A stretch of DNA of 13,566 bases from Nitrosomonas sp. (lineage in GTDB: Bacteria > Pseudomonadota > Gammaproteobacteria > Burkholderiales > Nitrosomonadaceae), in assembly GCA_021774205.1 (NCBI GenBank), contig JAJFJI010000259.1, positions 1 to 13,566 on the forward strand. Reading direction: 5' to 3'. Every line of letters starts with the position of its first letter. Position 1 is the stretch's first letter. The notes under the pieces were generated by a model. The model did not search any database. It had not been told where the DNA came from and worked only from the letters and a program-made list of their open reading frames with translations. Below, one piece after another: positions 8,283-13,566 of the stretch. Position numbers and translations under genes: made by a program.

Positions 8283-8421
8283 AGTCATGCGCATTTATTT
8301 AAGAATGAATGTTATTGTGAGTATTTTATCGCATTATGACACTTTTTTTAAATGGCTTGATCTTAATTGCCAGTGATGGGCTAATAGACAAGCTATAATC
8401 CCTTCTATACAAGTTGAAGTC

Positions 8422-8425
8422 AGGA
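8422..8425 (+). promoter_or_regulatory. Shine-Dalgarno of glgB
   Basis: AGGA lies 5 bases before the glgB ATG at 8431 and supports that start. Confidence 0.6.
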
Positions 8426-8430
8426 AAACA

Positions 8431-10626
8431 ATGAATCCCATTATTAAAACCAATCCACTGCTGGAGGCACTTTTAGCGGCGCGGCTTCACGACCCATTTG
8501 CATATCTAGGTGCTAGAGAAGAGCAAGCTGGCAGCCTGGTGCGAGTATTTCGTCCGCACGCCACAAATGTCTGGCTCAAGACGGCGGATGGTAATGTGCC
8601 GATGGTGCAAGTTCATCCAGATGGGGTTTATGAGTGGCATGGGTTGTCCCTGCCAACCATGCCTTATCAGCTGCGGATAGAAGCACGTAATGCATCTCTG
8701 GAAAGTTTCGTTTATGAATCTTATGACGCTTATGCGTTTCCGCCACAAATTTCTGACCATGATTTGTATTTATTCAATGAAGGCCGGTTATGGCAGGCTT
8801 ATCGTACATTGGGCGCGCACATTGTCAATGTTGACGGTATTGAAGGCGTCCGTTTCGCGGTATGGGCACCTAACGCAGAACGCGTCAGCGTCGTAGGAAA
8901 TTTCAACCATTGGGATGGGCGCATGCATCCGATGGCAGTCCACCACGCAAGTGGCGTATGGGAATTATTTATTCCCGATTTACTACCCAACTCACTTTAC
9001 AAATTTGAAATTCGCAATCGTGATAGTGGTGAAGTTTTGCTTAAGACAGATCCATATGCAACGGGTTATGAATTAAGACCCAATACTGCTGCGCGCACCC
9101 CCTTTCATGGAAATTATGATTGGTCAGACACGCAATGGATGAAAGACCGCGCATCTTGGGATTGGCTGCAGGCGCCACTAAATATCTATGAAGTGCATGC
9201 CGGATCGTGGAAGCGGCATCCAGATGGGCGATTTTATACTTATCGTGAGCTTGCAGCGCATTTGATTCCCTATATACAGGAAATGGGTTTTTCTCATATT
9301 GAATTGCTGCCGGTATCAGAGCATCCGCTCGATGAATCCTGGGGGTATCAAACCACTGGTTATTTCGCCGCTACAAGTCGTTACGGTTCATCAGAGGATT
9401 TAAAATATTTTATTGATACTTGCCATCAGGCAAAGATCGGCGTCATATTGGATTGGGTACCCGCGCATTTTCCTCAGGACAGTTTCGCATTGGCCCATTT
9501 TGATGGTACTGCTTTATACGAGCATGAGGACCCACGGTTGGGTTTCCATCAGGATTGGGGTACCCATATCTTCAATTACGGGCGCAATGAAGTAAAGTCT
9601 TTTTTATTATCCAGCGCGCATTATTGGTTGGCAGAATTTCATATCGATGGGCTACGGGTAGACGCTGTCGCTTCGATGCTTTATTTGGATTATTCTCGCC
9701 AACCTGGCGAATGGCTGCCCAATAAATATGGCGGCAGAGAGAATCTTGAGGCGATCAATTTTCTGCGTGAACTGAATATCATGGTGCATGAAGAATTTCC
9801 GGGGGCCTTAACGCAGGCTGAAGAATCCACGGCTTGGCCTGCTGTATCACATCCGACCTATCTTAATGGCCTGGGATTTTCAATGAAATGGAATATGGGC
9901 TGGATGAACGATACGCTTTTATATATGAAGCAAGACCCAATATACCGGCGTTATCATCATAATCAGTTGACTTTCAGTCAACTATACGCGTACACCGAAA
10001 ATTTCATGTTACCTTTTTCACATGATGAGGTCGTTCATGGCAAAGGTTCATTGCTCAACAAGATGCCCGGTGATACCTGGCAGAGATTTGCTAACCTGCG
10101 GTTGTTGTTTGTTTACCACCTGACCTGGCCCGGGAAGAAACTCAATTTTATGGGTAATGAGTTTGCTCAGCGTCGTGAATGGAACGTCAGTCAGGAATTG
10201 GATTGGGGTTTGTTGAAAGATAAGCAACATATGGGTGTGCAAAGACTGTTGCGGGATCTGAATCATCTTTACAGCCAGACGTCAGCATTACATCAGCTCG
10301 ACTTTTCATCCGAAGGCTTTGCCTGGGTTGACTGTCACGATGCCGGTCAATCTGTCATCAGTTACTTACGTTATGCGCATGATGGTGATTTTGTATTAGC
10401 CATCCTTAATTTTACGCCGGTTATAAGATCTGGCTATCGAATTGGCGTGCCCGTATCAGGTAGCTATCGTGAAATTGTCAATAGCGACTCTAGTTACTAT
10501 GAGGGCAGCAATGCCGGGAATATGGGGCGAATTGCTACTACCGGCAAGCCGTGGATGGGTTTGCCGGATTCTATCGTGATTACTTTACCGCCATTGGCGG
10601 GCCTTGTGTTTGCGTTGGAAACGTAA
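8431..10626 (+). CDS. glgB: 1,4-alpha-glucan branching enzyme (GH13)
   Basis: GlgB cuts alpha-1,4-glucan chains and reattaches the segment by an alpha-1,6 link, making glycogen branches. The 731-residue length matches the full-length bacterial enzyme (E. coli about 728). An N-terminal N1 module covers roughly residues 15-110. A CBM48 module (VRFAVWAPNAERVSVVGNFN) follows at about 130-220, then the GH13 barrel and a C-terminal beta domain from about 620. The catalytic residues are all present: Asp411 in GLRVDAVASM, Glu464 in TQAEEST, and Asp532 in SHDEVVHGK. These are offset by six from E. coli D405, E458 and D526. It is transcribed alone on the plus strand, divergent from glgC. Its stop is only 16 bases from that of the convergent YdjM-family gene. 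Function is as certain as sequence allows. Confidence 0.98.
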   Translation: MNPIIKTNPLLEALLAARLHDPFAYLGAREEQAGSLVRVFRPHATNVWLKTADGNVPMVQVHPDGVYEWHGLSLPTMPYQLRIEARNASLESFVYESYDAYAFPPQISDHDLYLFNEGRLWQAYRTLGAHIVNVDGIEGVRFAVWAPNAERVSVVGNFNHWDGRMHPMAVHHASGVWELFIPDLLPNSLYKFEIRNRDSGEVLLKTDPYATGYELRPNTAARTPFHGNYDWSDTQWMKDRASWDWLQAPLNIYEVHAGSWKRHPDGRFYTYRELAAHLIPYIQEMGFSHIELLPVSEHPLDESWGYQTTGYFAATSRYGSSEDLKYFIDTCHQAKIGVILDWVPAHFPQDSFALAHFDGTALYEHEDPRLGFHQDWGTHIFNYGRNEVKSFLLSSAHYWLAEFHIDGLRVDAVASMLYLDYSRQPGEWLPNKYGGRENLEAINFLRELNIMVHEEFPGALTQAEESTAWPAVSHPTYLNGLGFSMKWNMGWMNDTLLYMKQDPIYRRYHHNQLTFSQLYAYTENFMLPFSHDEVVHGKGSLLNKMPGDTWQRFANLRLLFVYHLTWPGKKLNFMGNEFAQRREWNVSQELDWGLLKDKQHMGVQRLLRDLNHLYSQTSALHQLDFSSEGFAWVDCHDAGQSVISYLRYAHDGDFVLAILNFTPVIRSGYRIGVPVSGSYREIVNSDSSYYEGSNAGNMGRIATTGKPWMGLPDSIVITLPPLAGLVFALET

Positions 10627-10628
10627 CT

Positions 10629-10648
10629 CATTGAACGTGCATTCAATG
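10629..10648. repeat. Short inverted repeat at the convergent ends of glgB and the YdjM-family gene
   Basis: The arms CATTGAA and TTCAATG flank a 6-base loop between two convergent stop codons and overlap the end of the minus-strand gene. The position suits a bidirectional terminator. The stem is AT-rich and there is no proper T run, so it would be weak. Confidence 0.3.
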
Positions 10649-11644
10649 TTTGCCTAGTAATAGCGCGATGAATTTCTCCCGGGTTTCCTTGGATGAATCC
10701 CGGTACAGTTTGTATTTCGCATGCTGATCGGGATTTAATAAATCCATTTCGATAGCCCATAAAGGTGAGACAGTTGTCGGTAAATTGGAATAACGCACAT
10801 CAATCAGTATGTTTGGCTGCTCGGGTTGAGTTGCAACCATTCCGGCCGAGAACGCCGTGAAACGTGAAATATCGGTAGACAGCACAGAGGCGGCCGGCAG
10901 TCCACTCATGTCTCGTTCCAGCACAAACTTTTTTATAGAATCGCCAGGGTATATTTGTGGTTCAGAAAGCAGGCCAATCCGTATCGCATCGACAAAAAAT
11001 TTGTCACCTGCTTGGTAAATTGAACGCCATAAAACCAAATTTCCCAGTGTCGGTTTGACCATTAGTTGTTCAATCGCGTGCCCCCTTTCATTTGCCAAAG
11101 CTTCTGCGATTGTTGCAACGCGCTGATGCTGAAACCAGCCAAACGACAAATATACTGCGGCCAGTAGTAAACCAGCCCGAGCTGCGCTTATCGCGTGTTT
11201 TTTAAATGCATAAACCACCGCAATAAGCAAAATAAGCGTGAAGATAGGATCGATTACCGAAATGATATTAAACGCTAAACGAGAATCGCTGACTGGCCAT
11301 AATAGGTGCGTGCCATAGCTGGTAAATGCGTCAAGCACGCCACTTAAACAGTAACCCAGGAGCGCAAAAAGATAAATTCTTGTGAAAGATAATCGCTTAC
11401 GGAGAAAAAACCACAGAATGCATGCAGCGATGAGTGCACCGAATGGAACAAAAAAAATGGAATGCGTGAAGTGGCGGTGAAACTCAACATTCAGTAGCGG
11501 ATCATTCGAAGACTGTATCAGTATATCTGCATCTGCAAGCATGCCTGAGAAAAAACCGATACCGGTTGCCATGCGCGTTTCATGTTGTTTGGCACCAGAC
11601 TGCGCCATCGTGGCGCCCAATAGGCCTTGAGTTATTAAATCCAT
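10643..11644 (-). CDS. YdjM-family membrane protein, putative metal-dependent hydrolase
   Basis: The 333-residue product starts MDLITQGLLGA, close to the usual opening of the YdjM family (PF04307; members are annotated 'inner membrane metal-dependent hydrolase'). Conserved polar motifs are LADAD (36-40), HRHFTHS (56-62) and LDAFTSYGTHLLWP (104-117), which could form a His/Asp metal site. Hydrophobic helices lie at about 64-81, 89-104, 128-146 and 155-172. A C-terminal part of about 160 residues is mainly soluble and less recognisable. No member's substrate is known to me. The gene stands alone: convergent with glgB, divergent from the radical SAM gene. Nothing links it to glycogen metabolism except position. 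There is no strong Shine-Dalgarno, but the family-typical N-terminus supports the start. Confidence 0.82.
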   Translation of the reverse strand: MDLITQGLLGATMAQSGAKQHETRMATGIGFFSGMLADADILIQSSNDPLLNVEFHRHFTHSIFFVPFGALIAACILWFFLRKRLSFTRIYLFALLGYCLSGVLDAFTSYGTHLLWPVSDSRLAFNIISVIDPIFTLILLIAVVYAFKKHAISAARAGLLLAAVYLSFGWFQHQRVATIAEALANERGHAIEQLMVKPTLGNLVLWRSIYQAGDKFFVDAIRIGLLSEPQIYPGDSIKKFVLERDMSGLPAASVLSTDISRFTAFSAGMVATQPEQPNILIDVRYSNLPTTVSPLWAIEMDLLNPDQHAKYKLYRDSSKETREKFIALLLGKH

Positions 11645-11748
11645 AGTGATCGGGTGTAGAAAATAGAATAATCTGATTTGAATAGATACTTTTATAGTAT
11701 AAAGGGTGGCTGCGGGTACGGAGAATAAAATTGATATTTCCAGGATAA

Positions 11749-11762
11749 GACATACCTATGTC
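11749..11762. repeat. Perfect 6-2-6 inverted repeat, possible operator
   Basis: GACATA, CC, TATGTC lies in the middle of the divergent gap, about 105 bases from the YdjM-family start and 155 from the radical SAM start. Size and symmetry suit a dimeric regulator, but a chance match is quite possible. Confidence 0.3.
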
Positions 11763-11797
11763 ATATTCTAGTAAAATAGCAAATAATAATAATACAA

Positions 11798-11821
11798 GAA
11801 TCAACTAATGTTTCTTGATTC
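11798..11821. repeat. Inverted repeat GAATCAA / TTGATTC with 10-base loop
   Basis: Two perfect 7-base arms flank a 10-base spacer about 95 bases before the radical SAM start. It could be an operator or a small leader hairpin. No T run follows, so an attenuator is not supported. Confidence 0.3.
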
Positions 11822-11906
11822 AGCTGCTTAATAAATGGCTTTAAAAAGAATAATGCCTATGTGAAGTCCCCGCTAGAGGCGATTTCTCAGCACATAATAT
11901 AAGAAT

Positions 11907-11910
11907 GGAG
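11907..11910 (+). promoter_or_regulatory. Shine-Dalgarno that decides the radical SAM gene start
   Basis: GGAG lies 6 bases before the ATG at 11917. It overlaps the alternative upstream ATG at 11905, so the two starts cannot both be served by it. This favours the shorter protein. Confidence 0.6.
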
Positions 11911-11916
11911 AAAAAT

Positions 11917-13305
11917 ATGGTGCCTGTCATACAGTTTTTAAAGAAGCCGGTTGCGCTTAGGCAACCGGGTACTACACCTTTTAGTTTTCAGGTTTATACT
12001 GAACATCACCTGGATAAGATAGATGCGCTGAAGCAGCTATCGGCGCATCAACGTTTTGAGATGAAAGTGGTTGCAAACGTCTTGCCTTTTCGGGTTAACC
12101 AATATGTTATTGATGAATTAATTGACTGGTGTAGTATTCCTGATGATCCCATTTTTCAGTTGGTTTTTCCACAAAAAGGCATGTTGTCATCGGCTGATTT
12201 TGAACAAATGGCCGAGGTGTTGCGGGGCAATGCGGATCGTGGCTTAATCCAACAAACCGCAAATGATATCCGTAAGCGGCTAAATCCTCACCCAGCCGGT
12301 CAGCAATTGTTGAATGTGCCTTTGATTGAAAATGAACCTTTGGAAGGGATTCAGCATAAATATCGTGAAACGGTACTTTTTTTTCCTAAACATGGGCAGG
12401 TATGTCATAGCTATTGCACTTTTTGCTTTCGTTGGGCGCAGTTTATTGGCGATAAAGAACTGCGATTTTCGGCTAAGGAGGCGGGATACTTATATAACTA
12501 TCTCAGGAACCACAGAAATATCAGTGACCTATTAATCACAGGGGGTGATCCGATGGTCATGAAAACGGATCACTTGGCTGCATATCTTGACCCCTTATTA
12601 GCACCTGAGTTGGAACATGTTCAGACAATTCGTATTGGTACCAAGTCGTTAACTTTCTGGCCGCAACGTTTTGTTAATGATGCAGATGCCGACGAATTGC
12701 TAAGGCTTTTGGAAAGAACTGTTAGAGCTGGTAAGCATGTTGCGATCATGGCGCATTACGGCCATTGGCGAGAAATGATGACGCCCATAGCGCGTCAAGC
12801 GATTCGACGCCTGCGGGATACCGGTGTTGTCATTCGCACACAGGCTCCGCTACTCAATCATATTAATAACGATGCGGATACTTGGGCGCGGATGTGGCGA
12901 GAGCAGGTTCAGTTGGGTATGACGCCTTATTATATGTTTGTTGAACGTGACACGGGTGCCCGCCGTTATTTTGAAGTGCCGCTTGCACGTGCCTGGGAAG
13001 TTTACCGAGAGGCCATTCAGAAAGTATCTGGCCTGGGCCGCACTGCACGTGGCCCATCGATGAGCGCTGGACCGGGCAAAGTTGAAATTCAGGGTGTGAC
13101 GGAAATCAATGCTGAAAAAGTCTTTGTGCTACGTTTTATACAGGGACGTAATCCTGACTGGGTGCAGCGGCCTTTTTTCGCAAAATACGATCCCGATGCA
13201 ACATGGCTGGATCAGTTGAAGCCCGCTTTTGGAGAAGACAAATTTTTCTTTCAGGATGAATACGATGCCATGTGCAAGAAAGAAATTAATCCCAGGGTTT
13301 ATTAG
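11917..13305 (+). CDS. KamA-family radical SAM protein (lysine 2,3-aminomutase-like, substrate probably not lysine)
   Basis: The 462-residue product resembles lysine 2,3-aminomutase (LAM). The CX3CX2C iron-sulfur motif is CHSYCTFC (Cys163, 167, 170). The SAM-binding ITGGD lies at 207-211 and the RIGTKSLTFWPQRF barrel segment at 239-252. AGPGK (384-388) offers Lys388 in place of the PLP-binding lysine (LAM K337). Arg172, two residues after the third cysteine, matches the carboxylate-binding Arg134 of LAM. In an ungapped by-eye alignment the side-chain-binding Asp293 and Asp330 of LAM become Arg344 and Ser381, so the lysine pocket is not conserved. The C-terminal zinc cysteines of clostridial LAM are absent. 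The reaction is probably a PLP-dependent 1,2-amino shift on another amino acid, or a different radical reaction; an EF-P-modifying EpmB role is less likely. An in-frame ATG at 11905 would add four residues. No partner gene is adjacent. Confidence 0.85.
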   Translation: MVPVIQFLKKPVALRQPGTTPFSFQVYTEHHLDKIDALKQLSAHQRFEMKVVANVLPFRVNQYVIDELIDWCSIPDDPIFQLVFPQKGMLSSADFEQMAEVLRGNADRGLIQQTANDIRKRLNPHPAGQQLLNVPLIENEPLEGIQHKYRETVLFFPKHGQVCHSYCTFCFRWAQFIGDKELRFSAKEAGYLYNYLRNHRNISDLLITGGDPMVMKTDHLAAYLDPLLAPELEHVQTIRIGTKSLTFWPQRFVNDADADELLRLLERTVRAGKHVAIMAHYGHWREMMTPIARQAIRRLRDTGVVIRTQAPLLNHINNDADTWARMWREQVQLGMTPYYMFVERDTGARRYFEVPLARAWEVYREAIQKVSGLGRTARGPSMSAGPGKVEIQGVTEINAEKVFVLRFIQGRNPDWVQRPFFAKYDPDATWLDQLKPAFGEDKFFFQDEYDAMCKKEINPRVY

Positions 13306-13427
13306 TAAAACCAGTTCTTGCAGCAATAATTGATCCAGGATGTTAATTCAGGCTTGGTGCTCGAACAACGGTGCTTTCTTTCTAAAAATGATCAAGCATT
13401 ACGTTCTAGGGTTATTTTCTAATTTAA

Positions 13428-13504
13428 TGGTGTCCCCAGCAGGAATCGAACCTGCAACCTACGCCTTAGGAGGGCGTCGCGCTATCCAGTTGTGCCATGG
13501 GGAC
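13428..13504 (-). tRNA. tRNA-Arg (anticodon CCT), CCA encoded
   Basis: The minus strand folds as a cloverleaf. The 7-bp acceptor stem is GTCCCCA/TGGGGAC with discriminator A and genomic CCA (13428-13430). The D loop is AACTGGATA. The anticodon stem ACGCC/GGCGT closes the loop CTCCTAA, giving anticodon CCT for AGG codons. A 5-base variable loop and the T arm GCAGG-TTCGATT-CCTGC complete it. The D stem GCAC/GCGC has one A-C mismatch at position 12-23; otherwise the structure is standard. It is convergent with the radical SAM gene. Confidence 0.96.
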
Positions 13505-13515
13505 ATCTGATTGGA

Positions 13516-13544
13516 ATTGTATCAGTTGCACCTTTTAAATTGAA
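13516..13544 (-). promoter_or_regulatory. Candidate sigma-70 promoter of the tRNA-Arg gene
   Basis: Reading the minus strand, TTCAAT (13544-13539) and TACAAT (13521-13516) are separated by 17 bases. The -10 ends 11 bases before the mature 5' end of the tRNA. The -35 is a weak match, but spacing and position fit well. Confidence 0.5.
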
Positions 13545-13566
13545 TGTATTTGAAATGATCATTTTT

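Larger units (their letters stand above)
8270..8430. promoter_or_regulatory. Shared divergent promoter region of glgC operon and glgB
   Basis: The 161 bases between the glgC and glgB starts must carry the promoters of both transcription units. On the plus strand a perfect TATAAT lies at 8394-8399, 31 bases before the glgB ATG. No good -35 sits 16-18 bases upstream of it; the nearest match, TTGCCA at 8367-8372, is 21 bases away. On the minus strand a CATAAT-like hexamer preceded by TG occurs near 8335-8343. These are candidates only. The layout would allow co-regulation of both arms from one site. Confidence 0.5.
11645..11916. promoter_or_regulatory. Divergent intergenic region upstream of the radical SAM and YdjM-family genes
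   Basis: These 272 AT-rich bases separate two divergent starts and contain no convincing gene. Three short inverted repeats are visible. They are ATACT/AGTAT at 11686-11700, GACATA-CC-TATGTC at 11749-11762, and GAATCAA/TTGATTC at 11798-11821. No -35/-10 pair stands out. A CATAAT hexamer at 11893-11898 is too close to the radical SAM start for a normal leader. Confidence 0.4.

Noticed and set aside
8357..8385. Alternative glgB promoter TTGATC - 17 - GCTAAT
   Set aside because: Both boxes are partial matches, and it competes with the perfect TATAAT nearby. Not strong enough to list as a separate feature.
11840..11900. Leader RNA or riboswitch before the radical SAM gene
   Set aside because: I could not recognise any known aptamer core, and only very short stems form in this stretch.
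13306..13427. Possible terminator or small gene between the radical SAM gene and the tRNA
   Set aside because: The visible GGTGCT elements are direct, not inverted, repeats. No stable stem with a T run and no convincing reading frame was found.
13386..13566. AAATGATCA-type repeats on either side of the tRNA, as if attachment sites of an integrated element
   Set aside because: Only nine to ten AT-rich bases match, there is no integrase, and the interval between them is just the tRNA. Chance is the simplest reading.

Overview
The window looks like a chromosomal segment of a moderately AT-rich betaproteobacterium. The gene repertoire and the protein sequences resemble ammonia oxidisers of the Nitrosomonas group. 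That taxonomic call is an inference from remembered family sequences, not from a search. There are eight protein genes, one of them cut by the left edge, and one tRNA gene. I see no transposase, integrase, phage gene, CRISPR array or toxin pair. Gene density is high and no gap exceeds 300 bases.

Region 1 (1-2251, minus strand) is a two-gene unit. A four-helix membrane protein of the DUF2868 family is followed after 2 bases by a Walker-A GTPase of the GTPase/DUF3482 family, truncated by the window edge. The two families commonly occur side by side but their joint function is unknown. Region 2 (2412-3116, plus) is a free-standing class I glutamine amidotransferase-like protein, transcribed divergently from region 1.

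Region 3 (3138-10626) is the core of the window, an alpha-glucan (glycogen) island. On the minus strand glgC (ADP-glucose pyrophosphorylase) leads a probable operon with two GH57 glycosidases of different subtypes. One is amylopullulanase-like; the other is 4-alpha-glucanotransferase/alpha-amylase-like. On the plus strand, across a 161-base shared regulatory gap, lies glgB (branching enzyme). Together they supply the activated glucosyl donor, install branches, and cleave or rearrange alpha-glucan chains. Glycogen synthase (glgA), phosphorylase (glgP) and debranching enzyme (glgX) are not in the window and must lie elsewhere if the pathway is complete.

Region 4 (10643-13504) holds a YdjM-type membrane 'metal-dependent hydrolase' (minus), then a divergent KamA-family radical SAM protein (plus). 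A tRNA-Arg(CCT) gene follows on the minus strand with its own recognisable promoter. The radical SAM protein is the most interesting gene: it keeps the iron-sulfur, PLP-lysine and carboxylate-binding positions of lysine 2,3-aminomutase. The two aspartates that hold the lysine side chain appear replaced by Arg and Ser, so lysine is probably not its substrate.

Most of the window is ordinary housekeeping and storage metabolism. I found no convincing evidence of a wholly new multi-gene system. The best leads are the altered aminomutase pocket, the uncharacterised DUF2868/GTPase pair and the twin-GH57 glycogen operon.
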